Positions 23,970 through 37,034 of a stretch of DNA of 64,000 nucleotides are shown in pieces. The number at the start of each line of letters is the position of its first letter. The stretch's first letter is position 1. The notes below the pieces were generated by a model, which was not told the DNA's origin, ran no database searches, and saw only the letters and a program-made list of their open reading frames with translations. Location: assembly GCF_025024155.1 (NCBI RefSeq), contig NW_026251711.1, forward strand, positions 310,001-374,000, in the 5' to 3' direction. Made by a program: the position numbers and the translations under genes. Source of the DNA: Gamsiella multidivaricata (taxonomy: Eukaryota; Mortierellomycota; Mortierellomycetes; Mortierellales; Mortierellaceae).

Positions 23970-24640
23970 TGTTACGAAGGCAACAACACCCAGCTTCATC
24001 TGATAACAACAATAAACCGAAGCATTTTCCTGACCCAGACTTGTCGTTCAAGGGGGACATGGAGCTATTATTATCTCGCAAGCAATGTCCGAAATTACTT
24101 TACGCCATGCGTTGCATGTATTCCCAAGATAGTCTAAAAAAGTTTAGAGTACGAAGCACTATTTAGATCCGCCACGTTCGGTTCTTCAATGGTCCGTGAG
24201 TGTGTTGGATTCAGAGTATATTTGCAGTAGCTGCCTTGCGGACCTGGTATTCTATCATCAATTTTTCCTAGCACTGATTTACGGCTGGTGGAGTCCCCAC
24301 GGTGATGACCCCTACCCAGTCGATACATATTACTGTCAGTATTTATCGTTGTCTATTATTGTAATATTTCTGCTTGCGACCATGCCATGCGGATTTTGAT
24401 CGCAAGCAGACTGGAGATGGCCTAAAATTTGGTCAGAGGCGCGTTTTAACGTACGCGGCCTTGTGTAAAGAATTTTGTACGTGTCGCTCGACTACATGAG
24501 GAATAAGGAACACGTTGCATTGATGGAACATAATCTTCTGCCCCCATACCCCATCATCTTTTCATCTCTCTCATCTTTTATCCCAACCACAACCGGATAC
24601 CCAAAAAACGAATAGAAAGGCTGACAGGAACAAAGACATC
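23970..24640. other. Intergenic between the six-cysteine gene and SEC18
   Basis: The last 90 bp are a pyrimidine-rich leader in front of the SEC18 start. Nothing else is supported. Confidence 0.4.
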
Positions 24641-27600
24641 ATGAACAACTACCCGAACGACCACGGATACAATTCTTCTGGAGGTCCCACGCCACCAAGA
24701 ATGCCCGCCCGGCCAGGCGTGCCCGGTTCGAACAATGGCGGAGGTGCATATCAGGCCAGGACCTCGTACGGAAGCTCGCCTACACCGGATGCCCAGGCTC
24801 AATTCTCGACCCAGAACTCATATGGACAGCCTGCACCCCGTCAGAACTACCAGCAGCAGCCGCCACCGTTCCAGCCTCAGCCTTCGAGGCGGATGAGGGC
24901 TGTCAGGTCTACACACGAGAGATATGCCCTGACGAACTATGTCGTTGCGAATGTACAGGACTTTTCGCCCCATACCCGATACATCCTTGTCGAGCACCAG
25001 TTTGTATTCTCTATCAAGTAAGTTGCGTTGACACTGGATGACGTTTGGATTTGTGAGGGCAAGAAGATAGGCACAGCCTCAAATCGCCCTTTGCATACTT
25101 TTGTAACTATGTTCTCGTTTTGCTAAACCTTTTCCGCGTATTGTCTGTCGATGATTCGCAGTTTCGAGGATGGATTCCCAGGGGGATGCTTGGGGTTTAG
25201 TAACTTACAGCGCAAGTGGATCAATGTCGCTCTCAACAAGGAGATCGATGTCCAACCGTTCGATCCCAGCTTGGATGGACCCGAAGTCTACCTTTCAACC
25301 CTGGAAGTCGAAGTAATGCCTCCCTTTTGGATTTACCTATTTTCCTGCATGAGACCCATTTAGAATGAAGACTTACTCCCGTTTGCTCTTTCACACAATC
25401 TAGGTCTCCTTGATGGTCAAGAACAACGAGTTCCGTGGAGAGTTTGATGCCAAAGACATGGCGCGCCAATTCATCAGTGTATGTCCGATCGTGATGTTTA
25501 CATACTAAAGCAGGCCTCATTTTGCAAGGACTTCCGACACTCATCCTACATGGGGTTTATTATGGTGATCTGGATGATAGGTGTTCAACAACCAAGTCTT
25601 GTCGACTGAGCAGGCCTTGGTGCTGGATTTCCAGGAGACCAGACTGATCATGGTACCCAAGAAGGTGGAACTTGTTGGATCAGATGCGCTCATGAATGGC
25701 ATGCATGGACCCGATGGCCAGGAACTTCGTAAGGAGATGGACTCGCGTGCTACCATTACGCACGGAGTGAGACTTGTTTGGTATGAGACTAACGAGGTCT
25801 CTATATTTTTTCGACCTAATTGTAGCAAGTCGCCCTGGATTCCGCGGCGTTTTGACGCAGCAGAGTCTGATCCAGTTTGTTAGGGCTCAGGATTCCAACA
25901 TCAAGCTGAAGGGCGCTGCTAGAAAGTAGGTAGAGCATGCTGTACATATTGGCGCCAAGCGACAGCTATAGGGGCTGACCTTCGACTGCATGCTAATGTA
26001 CTTTCAATCTATCTTGATTTGATGTAGCAAACCCGCGGTGACCCTGATTCAGCCTGACTTCAAGTTCGAGGATATGGGAATTGGTGGATTGGACACAGAG
26101 TTCAGCAACATGTTCCGACGTGCTTTCGCCTCGCGTATCTTCCCGCCCTCGATCGTTGAGAAGATGGGCATTCAGCACGTGAAGGGTATCTTGCTGTATG
26201 GCCCTCCTGGTACAGGAAAAACACTAATGGCCCGTGAGATTGGAAAAATGTTGAACGGTCGTGAGCCCAAGATCGTGAACGGACCCGAGGTGCTGTCGAA
26301 GTTCGTGGGCCAATCGGAGGAGAACATTCGCAAGCTGTTTATCGATGCTGAGACCGAGTACAAGGACAAGGGCGAGGATTCGAGCCTTCACATCATCATC
26401 TTTGATGAATTAGATGCGATCTGTAAGCAGCGTGGGTCTAAGAACGACAGCACGGGCGTCGGTGATTCAGTCGTCAACCAGCTGCTGGCCAAGATGGACG
26501 GTGTTGAGCAGCTGAACAACATTCTCATCATCGGTATGACCAACAGGAAGGATATGATTGATGAGGCCTTGTTGCGTCCAGGTCGTATGGAAGTCCACAT
26601 GGAGATTGGTCTTCCCGATGAGCATGGTCGTCTTCAGATTCTGAAGATTCATACTCACAAGGTAATATATGTTTTCATTGATATTGCTGTATGTGCTCTT
26701 GTTTAATTGCTGCACAAATTTCTAAAGCCTCATCTTTGTTCACGATGGTGATAGGCCATGCAAAACAACCTGCTCGCATCAGATGTGGACTTGATTGAGT
26801 TGGCGGCTCTGACAAAGAACTTTACAGGAGCTGAGATCAACGGTCTTGTCAAATCAGCAACATCGTTTGCGTTCAATCGTCACGTCAAAGTGGGAACGCT
26901 GGCTGGCACAACAGGCGATCTCGAGAACATGAAGATCCAGCGCGCAGATTTCATGGGGGCACTCGATGAAGTGCACGCAGCGTTCGGTTCTTCGGAAGAG
27001 GAGCTGGATGCATGTATCACGAACGGTGTCATCCACTTTTCGCCACAGATCGACAGGATCCTCAAAGAAGGACAGCTTCGTGTGGAGCAGGTCCAGCATT
27101 CTGAGCGCACGCCTCTTGTCAGTATGCTGCTTCATGGTCCCCCTGGTGCAGGCAAGACTGCTCTGGCAGCGACGATGGCGATGGAGTCACAGTTCCCGTT
27201 CATCAAGCTGATCTCACCCGAGACGATGATTGGCATGAGCGAGATACAGAAGGTCAATGCGATCCACAGAGTGTTCCAGGACTCGTACAAGTCGCCTCTG
27301 AGTGTAATTGTGATGGACGACGTTGAGCGCCTGCTGGACTATACGCCGATCGGATCTCGGTTCTCGAACACGGTGCTGCAGGCGTTAGCTGTGTTGCTGA
27401 AGAAACAGCCCCCAAAGGGCAGAAGGTTACTGGTGTTGACTACAACGACTCGACGACATGTGCTGGAAGAGATGGATCTGATGGATTCGTTTTCGTCAGA
27501 GTTGTATGTGGAGAACTTGAGGACACTGGAGGAGGTGAACACTGTGGTCAAGAGCCTGAAGCTGTTCAAGTCGGATGATGATCGCCGGACTGCGATGGCG

Positions 27601-27729
27601 ACGTTGGCGAAGAGCGGGATTGAGGACAAGTTGTCCATCAGTGTCAAGAAGCTACTGATGACAATTGAGAAGGCTCGCCAGGACACGGATCTTGTGGGGC
27701 GGTTCGTTAGTGACATGAGCATCTTTTAG
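24641..27729 (+). CDS. SEC18: Sec18/NSF, AAA ATPase that disassembles SNARE complexes
   Basis: Hexameric AAA ATPase that, with the adaptor Sec17/alpha-SNAP, pulls apart cis-SNARE complexes after membrane fusion. The model is join(24641..25017, 25162..25312, 25404..25478, 25581..25780, 25830..25925, 26028..26661, 26755..27729), 835 aa. Residues 1-90 are a Pro/Gln/Ser-rich extension. The N domain follows ([33 protein letters not shown]). D1 has GPPGTGKT (Walker A), IIIFDELD (Walker B) and [15 protein letters not shown] (second region of homology). D2 has GPPGAGKT and [13 protein letters not shown], the NSF-type D2. Intron 4 (25781..25829, 49 bp) is the least certain: a stronger-looking GTGAGA donor at 25767 would break the frame. 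AATAAA at 27811 is a likely poly(A) signal. Confidence 0.96.
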
Positions 27730-29286
27730 ACGATGGAGAGCGATCGCACATGTATTGATGTTGTTTTTTTTTTATCAGCAGGATATAAACAGAGAGAGGA
27801 AGAAAAAATAAATAAAGAGGTATAAGGGCGAAAAAGAAAAGCATTGTTATAGAAAGAAGTAGTTCTCAGGAGCGTTGCTTGCTCTTCACAAAATCATATA
27901 ATATTGTGCTCGACAACTCTATCAGTCTCAGATCTGGACGCATTTTATGATTCAGGACAGCGGAAGACATTCTGCCGAAGCAGCTGTCTTTACTCGGATT
28001 TCCAGGGCTTTCCGGTACGGTCGGAAGGACATAAATTTCATACTTCAGAATTGACCTAGTCCGGACAACGCTACATGCATTGAAAGGTGTGCTTCTGGAG
28101 AGGGATGTTTGGATTAGATACTGATAAAGCTGTTTGTGGACCTGGTATAAAAGGTTATAATTTGCGCAGTACAAATAATAGCACAGTTCTTATCGAATGA
28201 ACTATGGTTGTCTTTATGCACAAGCAGTGGTAGACAGTTTGCGCATCTGTCATTCTCGATACTATGCATTGCTATAAACGACGCTAGGAGTGCAAAAACT
28301 CGCTTCGAAATAATTCAGGGAACATCATCTGCCAAATAAGAGCAGACCAGGACGACATGCTGGAGGTGGATGCGGCCTTCGCGCCACCCCTTTTCCCCCT
28401 TTTCTCCCCTCGTTACCATCGTCATCCCTTCCCCTTGAGTCGTCCCATTAGCCCTTGATACGGCCCTCAACCCCTCCTCATGGATAACGATGCAACATAA
28501 AAGAGATGAAGAAGCCAAGGGGCATGGAGAATAGCGGGGTTGATATGAGATGTATTCAACCAAGACGTGAGTGAGCAGGGACTTGGGGGTGCTCTCTTCC
28601 ATTGGTAGATGCATATAACGTACATGGGGCATATGCGTAGGGCATTTATTGTAGGTGTCAAAGAAGGAAGGAGCAAGCGAGTATTGAAAAGAAGGGGGAT
28701 ATTGAAGGAGAAGTAAAAAAAAAGTGCTCTGCACCGCATAACGAAAAAAAAAAAAAAAAAGATCGAGAGAGGGCTCAGGTTTGTGGAAATACTGGTTCAA
28801 GGTCACAGACATAAGGGTTGCATCAAGTTCCTCTTATGCGGGTCGTCCATGGCCATTGGCATCTCAATCGCATCCATCTCCTCATCCCCTTCCTTCCTTG
28901 CATCTTTGCCTCTCCACTATCCATACTTTCCTTCGTCTCTCTTTCTCTCACTCTCTCTCACTCTTACTCCTTCTCTCTCTCGCCCTTTATTTGAATACCG
29001 CTATTCCCACGTTCAAAACAAGATCCCTTTCTTTCCCGTGCTCCACCCCTTTGCAGCCTAGTCTTTACTGATGAACATTCCTCCATTCCATCCGTTGTGA
29101 AAAGATCATTCACCTTGGGCGACCTACCCGTTGTTTTACTGCTCACTTTTTTTTTTTTTTTTCCGTTTGCTGCGACCGAGTTTTTCTTTATTTTCAAGAG
29201 TCTTTTTGTAATCATTTGCCACCAAAAACAAAAAGACCACACAGCACACATTTTCTCACACTTCCGATCCCTCACCACAAAGGCCA
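27730..29286. other. Intergenic between SEC18 and the RGS locus
   Basis: SEC18 3' flank with AATAAA-type hexamers near 27807-27816, a run of A at about 28743-28760, a CT-rich tract at 28860-29060 and a T-run at about 29148-29162, the latter two in front of the next start. No gene is supported, although frames of 100-165 codons occur. Confidence 0.4.
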
Positions 29287-29800
29287 ATGGTAACCAACCA
29301 CCAGGAAGAGCTGATGCTCACCCGTCGCCAAAAGACCCTTTCCTCGATCATCTCAAACTACATCCCTCTCCACATCATTCTGAACCGCCCCACCGGGGTC
29401 TCCTTCTCGATCACGGTCCCCAAATCCCTGACGATCGAGCAATTGGCCCGACAGATCGAGGCCGAGTACGCATTCCTAGTCGAGCGTGAACTCGGCACGT
29501 CGAGATACCCTGTGATCGAGTGTGGGGCCTTGTTTGATCATGTCGAACTGCCGCCTCGACAGAGAAGGAGAAGGTGGACGACGACGATTGAAAACGGGGG
29601 CGGAGGGGACGGTAAAGATGGTATGAATGAAGAGAAGGACGGGGATGGGCAGTGGGTGGATGAGGATGAGATAGAGGGAGGAGATTTGACGGATGAAAGA
29701 GAGGAGGCCGAGTCACGAGGGGTGCAGCTGCGGTTTTCAGATCGGGTGGAGGATGTGCTGGAGTGGAACAGCACTGTTCACGCTATGAATATTGATCAAG
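29287..29800 (+). CDS. Probable first exon of the RGS protein gene (or a separate small gene)
   Basis: The frame opens at ATG 29287 and encodes LTRRQKTLSSIISNYIPLHI, then SITVPKSLTIEQLARQIEAE, which looks like a ubiquitin-like or input domain. It ends LRFSDRVEDVLEWN plus NIDQ. A good donor (GTAAGC) at 29801 ends the exon in phase 1. An acceptor AAAAG before 30704 would continue in frame into the RGS open frame, giving a single 1756-aa product, but the intron would be 903 bp, far longer than others here. Without splicing the frame stops at 29874 (195 aa). The link to the RGS gene is inferred from frame and orientation. Confidence 0.55.
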
Positions 29801-30711
29801 GTAAGCAAAAACCGAGTCTGCAGTCGAATGCTTGTTTGGGAAACATGGAGAAGAAAGGAGCGCGTTGCGGATGAGTGGGGAAAACAACACATTATCTTCT
29901 ATAACAAACGCAGGGACGCTTTGTCATTCGTTCATGTATTGTTCTTTTGTATAGTGGAGGTAATTTTGATCATGGGAGGCTAAGGTATGGTGCCACAAGG
30001 AAGGGCGAAGCTATGAAAAAAAAAAAAAGAAACGTGGGCGTAAAGTCGAGTTGGATGGTTTTTTTTTGTCGATCTGAAGTGAGCGTTCTAAGCAGGGCTC
30101 CCATGCTATTTATCTCTAATTATTTTAAGAGGGACCTTGAGAGATGAAGGCCATTGATGAACGGCTGACGAAATGCGGATAAAAATAATGGACTATTCAT
30201 CCTTGCTAAGAGTACTGTACGAAACGTGGAGGGAAATGGAGTTGGAGTATATTGAGAAATATACGAAAGCACGCGTATCGATATCACAGCGTGCACACGT
30301 TTTCTGTTTATCACGAACTCCGACCTGTCGTCCGTTGTTTTTTGTTGTTTGGCCAACAATTCGCCGATGCAAAAGCGATGCAAGCGATGGAAAGATGAAA
30401 GGCATGCACGGGTGGGTGTTAAGGGATAGGGGGCACAGGGGCAGACTAGTCGAACGAACAAACAATGGACAAAAGGCACACACCATCACATCGCTTTACT
30501 TCGCTTCACTTTTTTTGTATTGTTGGAAAAAGTGGGAAGGAAAGGGGCTGGGATCTCGTTCATCAAGGCCAAGGGCATTCACTAATCGTTTCTCTTCTTC
30601 CCTCTTTTGTTCTCCCGCGTTATTGCTTTCTATCCTCTTTTGTCAACCCATCCTTCCATCAAATATCATTCATATCGAACGATGTCCGTTTCATCCTGAA
30701 AAGGCCTTGGT
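29801..30711 (+). other. Putative long intron or intergenic stretch before the RGS frame
   Basis: No protein-coding signal is supported. The right third (about 30590-30690) is pyrimidine-rich like leaders elsewhere in this window, which is an argument for an independent promoter at 30712 rather than an intron. Confidence 0.35.
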
Positions 30712-33700
30712 ATGGGACGCAAGCTGTCACTCACAAATCTCGCCCTGGCAGTCGGTCAGGATGCCATCCCCACACAAGAATATTCGTCGCCATCGCTGTC
30801 GGCCATGTCGCACCCCAGCTCTTCCCCTGACTCCACCACTACTCCCAGCAATAGCCACTCCAATGTCCACATCTCGCCACTTAATGCCCATTCAAGCGAA
30901 TCTGACCTGCTTTCAATACACTCTTCAGTGCTTGCGACAATGGCATCCACTCCAATTCGAAGCCGTTCCTCTTCTCCAGTCAGCAACGGCCTGATCGCTG
31001 GTGCGAACAGCCATTTAAATTCAACCGCATCAGATCAAACGACTCCAAGGACTTCTACACCAGCAGCGGGTGCCGCTTCCAGCAGGGCACATGAATATAG
31101 CTCAGACCCGAGAGCGTCAACCGTGACGACGGATACCACGGCAACATTGCTGGCATCTTCGCTTGTTTCCTCCACATCGTCAATTCTGAATGGAAGCTAT
31201 CAAGCTGATTCACCTGACACTGTTGAGGTTCCCGCCCAACAAGCGCATTTTCTAATAGAGACGCCTTCAAGAGCCGACTCGTGTCGTCCGACATCGATGT
31301 ACTCGACCACAACAGATACCACGGCAGCGACAGGGAGTCGTTATTCCGGCGAGAAGAAGTATAGCGATGCCCCTATCAGACCGTCAGCGAGACGACAGCG
31401 ATCCCGGGCAACGGATATCCTCCTGAACTTGGAGTCTTCCTCGAATGACGCACGGTTTCAAGAGATTCTGCACAACTCAATAGCGTTAGATCATTTCCGG
31501 CAGTTTTGTTTCCAAGAATACTCGATCGAGAACTTGCTGTTCTGGATGGATGTTGAGCTATTTGCGAAACCGAGCAAGGAATTTCTGAAGATGGGACGAA
31601 GGAGTAAGCCGATGGACCAAAGTGATGAGAAGGATGAAGACGAGAAGGAACAGGATGATCTAGGGGCGGACAAGACACAGGAAATGAGTGCAGAGCAGTT
31701 TGGAGTCCAGCATGCGCGGTATATCTATTTGACATATATTGATTCATGTGGGCCGCTGCAAGTCAATCTGAGTGATGAGAGTCGAACAGACATCCCCTGG
31801 CCTATTCTGGATTACGAGTCACCTAATGTACTGTCGATGCCTTCGTCTGTGGCGCCTTCACCTCGGCCTATAGAAAAGAAGAAGGGCGGATACCGCTGGG
31901 GGTCGTTGAGCAAGGATTCGAGGAAGGAAGAGAGGCGACAGGGAGAAGACGATGTCGTGGGATGGCCACTAGATCGACACATGTTTGATGGCGCTCAGGA
32001 GCATACGTATCAACTCATGAAGGGACATACCCTCGTGCGGTTCGAGGAGAGTGATCTGTGGAAAGCCACCGAGAAGATCAAACGTGAACGTAAGTCCTTT
32101 ACAGCTTCTGCATCGGTTTTGTTTTATCATTGCGGTTATTGCAGTCGAAATCGCCTCATTGCTAACGTTACTCTGCCATGGGATACATGACGAAAACAGA
32201 ACCCGACGAATACGCCAAGGCAACGTTCCAAGGTCCCTTCAACTCGCACTATCGCCCCAACAAGTCCGTCATCCTTTCTACTGTCGCTCGCTCTCGATCT
32301 CGCCACCCGTCTGCCCGACCACTGACACTGTACAACTGGAACAACTCGACCTCGGATCTGGACCGGTCTCGCGATAAGGAAGAGGCCCTGGCCGAAACGA
32401 TGAGCCAGTATTTTGGACCCATCCCTACATCAATTCGCCATCCCAGTCGTGTTATCCTTGGTCTAGGCAGAGCGGACGATTTCGGTGATGACGAATTCGA
32501 GGATTCTGACGACTTTGAGAACTGCGCACCCAACGGCAGAAACCTGAGCAACATAAGGGCTTCAGCGAACAGTGTTGCTGCCAGAGCGGCTGGTGGTACT
32601 AGGCGGCACTTGTTCTCCAAACGGCTGAACGATAATATCGTGGGACGGAAGGGGAATTCCAACTTGAGTGAGGATATGATGGACCTTTATGCCGATGATC
32701 ATTATCGCAGTAGCCAGGACACGGTCGAGATCGAATCGATCGAGAATGGAAAGCGGACAACGCGCTGGATGGTAGCGGGGTACTTTAGCGACCACGTCCG
32801 ATTGACAGCTGCGCAGAGGAAAAGACTGCTGAGGAGGAACAACAAGCTGACAAAGTTCTTTGGCTCTCGCGTTGATGGCACGTTGTGTCCGGTGGAGGAG
32901 ATCACGGAGAATGGAGTGAGTCGTGTGGCCTTGGCGGGACCGAGTTCTGCACCAACGATGGGGTCCCCGTTGGCATATGCGCTTTCGTCGTCGACGATTC
33001 ATGACATGGATAAGAAACACATGAGCAAGCTCAGAGGGAATGGTAAATCCATAAAGATCAAGAGGAACATGATGGGAAGCGGGAGCGAGGTGCTCTTGCT
33101 GTCGCCGGGCGAAGGAGTTACGAACAAGCCAAAGTCGAGTAATCTGCTACAGAAATTCAGGAGGAGTTCGCCAGAGCTGGAGGACGAGAGGGGATACATG
33201 GCATTCCAGTCTTTGGCGAGTTCTCGACATCCTTTTGACGCCAGGCGCTCACCTACGTCCTCCAGGGGGTCGATTTTCAAGAAGACCGGTGAAAAGGACG
33301 GACCTGGCCACTTCAGGTCCAAGACCGCCACAGATCTACAGCACCATGAGAGGCGGATCTTGGCACATCCGCACCCGCTTTGGAGTGGATCGCTTTCCGA
33401 TCAGGAAGGTGTATCGTCTTCAGCGTATGAACGACGCCGTGGTATGTCAATTCTCAGCATCATGGGTAACAGCAATCTAGGCGGCTATAGTGGTGGCGGG
33501 GTGGCACCAACGACACCAACTAGCGCGATGATAGGGCTGCATGCTTGGCACAAAGTTGGGGCTGATCAGGCTGGTGGCGCATCACTGGATCGACAGGCCA
33601 TGTACTCGAGGCGCAAGAAGGCAGACAAGCTGTCGACGTTCTTTGGAGCACAGTTGACAACACTGGAATTATCCTCACAGCTGCCGATGGGCCAGGAGGA

Positions 33701-35570
33701 CAGTATGGTTGGATTCTCACAGCAACAGCATCGCAAAGCTAAGATTGATAGGATGTCGAGCGATAGCAACCAGCAGCAGTCCAAGAGGATTGGCGGGGTG
33801 ACGGTTTCGTCTGTGAACCAATTGTCGGACAGAGAGCGAACAGCCCTGTGGAAACGAAATAAGAAGTTGCGTGGTCTATTGGGAGAGTCCTTGCCGGAGA
33901 CTCAGGTCGCGGCTGCGTTGACCCGTCCGGTACTGTTCTCGTCCAGATTTAAGGGCATAGGCGCTCAAGGTAGACGGACCAGTGCTGGAAATAGAGTAGT
34001 GAGAAGGAGGCGGCAGAGTTCGGTGACTAGTAAGGCGGGATCTCGTCATGGTGCTGAGGATGAAGATACTGCTAGCGATGATGGACAAAGCGAAGATGAT
34101 GAAGAGGAAGAAGAAGGTGACGAGGACATGGATGCGCTTCTGGATGCAAGTTCTGGAGCCAGTCGTACTAGCAAGGGTAAAGGCAAGATCCCGAAACGCA
34201 GCGGTGTCAGATCACGCCGTCTATCTACGGTATCAGCTTCTCCCAGGAAGGGTTATCAGTCTCGCCCGTCAAGAGTTCACCGTTCAAGCCTGACTCGCCT
34301 AACTAGCCATCAATCCCTGCGCTCTTTCCTGAGTATTGACTCCTTAGTGACCGCCGGCGCGCTTCAAGATGATGATGACTATGACCAAGATTTTGCCACT
34401 GGTATTCCGCCATCGCCTGGCATTAAGAAAGGCAGCATCCGACCCTTCAGTCAAACGGATCTGAGCGCCAACGCCCATGTTGTCGGATGCGTGGCTGGCA
34501 ATAACCGCAGTCCTAAGAAGGTAGGCATGAGTCGATACCATCGCAAGAAGAAGATGGACAAGATCCATCAGTTCCTCGGCGATCGTGTACCGGAGCAAGA
34601 TCTATGGATGGGCACCGTAGGCCGCGAGAGGACTCAAGAGATGTTGGACTTGAATCTGCTTTCTCCGACGAGCTCTGTTGGATCCGGCTCGCCATCTCTG
34701 TCATCGCTCGAGAGGCATGGATTTCATGCTGGGCGGAGCAGCTGTGGGAGTACTGGTAAGGGCAAGACGGCAGATCTGAGGGCGGCAGTGACAGGATCGG
34801 CAGCAGCTTTTGGGTCAGCGCCCGCGAGGGTGACGACAGGAGGAAAGGATGAGTCAGCAAAGATGGAGAGATTGCTGTCGGATCCACGGGGATTGGGCAT
34901 GGGGAGGGGAAAAAGCGAAGGACTGGCCGAGGACCTGAAGCAGCTGCAGGGACAGTCAGTGAAACAATGCTTCACCACGACAGGTCGACTTCGACAGCAG
35001 CTTGCCTCACCTATCCCACCACCACTATCTACGTCCAAAGGTGAGAGTATGTCTGGAATTGGTCAGTTACTCCATGCGGACGCCAACGTCAACGCCAACA
35101 ACAACAACAGTGCGGACGCGGGCTGTATCTCTTCTTCATCAGCTACTTCGGGTCCTGCATTGCCCCTGTCCCCGTTGACTACCACAACGACTGCAGAAAA
35201 TGACCTTACATCATTTACGCTCGTGCAAGATTCGCGATATGATAATGATTCGGGCGACGATATTGCGGCGGCACAGATCTTGCCGCGATTACGAGCCATG
35301 TCTGGGAAGGACCAGGAGCGGTTTTTGAGACGGGCAGAGAAGCTCGAGAGGTACTTTGGACAATTCCCGCCGTCGGTGTTTTTGGAGAACAGTTTGAAGT
35401 CGAAGTCATCGTGCACTGGTGATTCACGAGTGGCGAGCGCAGGATCGGAGGGGAGGAAGAAGGAAGAGAAGGGGCAGCGGCTGAAGAAGGATCAGTTGTC
35501 GAAGAGATCGTTGAGTGAGGAGGTTGAGGACATGGTCGAGTCGCTGGGGGTTACGGATACGAAGTTCTAG
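30712..35570 (+). CDS. Large RGS-domain protein with six C-terminal FFG-type repeats
   Basis: Regulator of G-protein signalling. The family speeds GTP hydrolysis by heterotrimeric G-alpha subunits at the membrane. The model is join(30712..32089, 32200..35570), 1582 aa from this ATG; the 110-bp intron (GTAAGT...ACAG) falls inside the RGS domain in frame. A Ser/Thr-rich region comes first. The RGS domain begins ILLNLESS and runs through FQEILHNSIALDHFRQFCFQ and EYSIENLLFWMDVELF. It carries a long acidic/charged insertion (Glu/Asp-rich, then a Lys/Arg-rich loop) before the last helices (HMFDGAQEHTYQLMKGHTL, then after the intron DEYAKATFQG). The C-terminal 1100 residues are mostly disordered and basic but hold six copies of a short motif (see findings). 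No DEP or transmembrane segment is seen. Confidence 0.85.
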
Positions 35571-37034
35571 GTAGAGCTGTGAGCAATTTTGACATATCTA
35601 GAAATACAATACCCTACTCTCAACGATTATGTATACATACATCAATATATCCCGCGAATAACAGCAATTCACACGCGACAAAAAAGCGGCTATGTTGCAC
35701 AAGATCCCGTTCGCGTCGCGCGGGGAAGGAACAGCTCCAGATTTGGTATTGTGTTACTAGTAAACGAGTGTCCTTAGGGTTGATAACGGTCGTACCCAGC
35801 ATGCAGTGAAACGGATTTGCGGTGTTCCTGCGCCTATTTACATCCTTTTGCGGGGCTAAACTCTGAACAGCCCACACTTATGGACTACCTTGCCTCTCGC
35901 CCTCGCCCTGACCCTGGCTTTCGCCTTCCTCCCTTCGCATTCACCATTGCTAACTCGCTCTCATGCCACCGTCGCATTCGCTTTCAATTACTGGAAGACG
36001 CAAAAGCGGTGAGAAAAGATGAGCAAGGAACATTGCTGCACAATTCTCAGACTGTTGTTTTCCTTCTTTCCGAGAGCCCATTACACGTTACACGGGGGCG
36101 AGGGAATAATCTGACTACAAGCACGGTTCCGTTTGGCGGATGCTGCAACGATGGATGTGTGTCTTTGCACTCTTTCCCCCTCTTCCCCACTTTCTCACTT
36201 TCCCATTTTCCCTTCTTCCCAGATTCACCCTCCCTCAATCCATCAGGAACTCTTTCTCATCTTTTCTCACTCTTCTGTCTGTCTCTCGTACGTCTCTGCT
36301 CGATCTCAATAAGCACAGCCCGGCGGCGACTCATTGGTAACAAAGACACAGTTTATCTGCCAAAGTACCATCCCTGAATGCGCCTGAACAACTACAGTCG
36401 AGTCAAGAGTGTTAATGCTAGAATGGCCGAGATCAGGAGAACAGCCATTCATGTGCAATGGATACTAATCCCTTCTTTCATGGTTACAGGAATCTCTGCT
36501 AGAAGTGACGAATATCACTCCACTCGACCGCCTTGTTCGTGTGCAGACCGTTTAAACAAAGAATTGGAATAGAGAACATTGCACAGGGACGGACCATCTC
36601 CTCGGCTGGTTAAAGTACTCGAGAAACAGATTCCTGTTGAGGTGAGGCACTGTTCCTTGTCAGTCGATAGTAGCCTACAGGCATGTTATAAGGTTATTAA
36701 TCCTACATGCTTCACGATGGGCAGTCGGTATCGCTGTTAAGAGGCACGGAGAGGGCAAAGGAAGCAAGAGTCGAATAGACACTTCCGAGGTGAGGTGCCA
36801 TCACTTGGCAGAGCAACCACATATGATATAGTTCATGCAGCTGCTATGTTTTGATTTATGATAGCTCATTCCGCTGCCACATCATCTGTAGTATACCAGC
36901 CCACGGCGACTTATTGGTTCCCATTACGTTACTGAAGTGCCTGTCAAGTATAAGTACGTATACTGGCTACTCGCACAGGTATATCAATCTACTAAATCTA
37001 CTACAAGGTCACTAATATCGCTGCCATCTGCTTT
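35571..37034. other. Intergenic, with a promoter-like CT-rich tract but no gene
   Basis: A strong pyrimidine-rich tract at 36170-36300 looks like a fungal leader, yet no convincing start follows it. Two related segments, at about 36308 and 36899, share a GGCGACTYATTGGT core (Y = C or T). The frame at 35817-36377 has no features and is rejected. Confidence 0.4.

Noticed and set aside
28315..28812. 165-codon minus-strand frame after SEC18
   Set aside because: Crosses a poly-A run and pyrimidine tracts, no recognisable motif.
30173..30994. 273-codon frame overlapping the RGS start
   Set aside because: Runs through the putative intron and out of frame with the RGS coding sequence; no domain features.
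35817..36377. 186-codon frame in a CT-rich tract
   Set aside because: Low-complexity Ser/Phe/Leu composition of a pyrimidine-rich leader, no domain or splice support.
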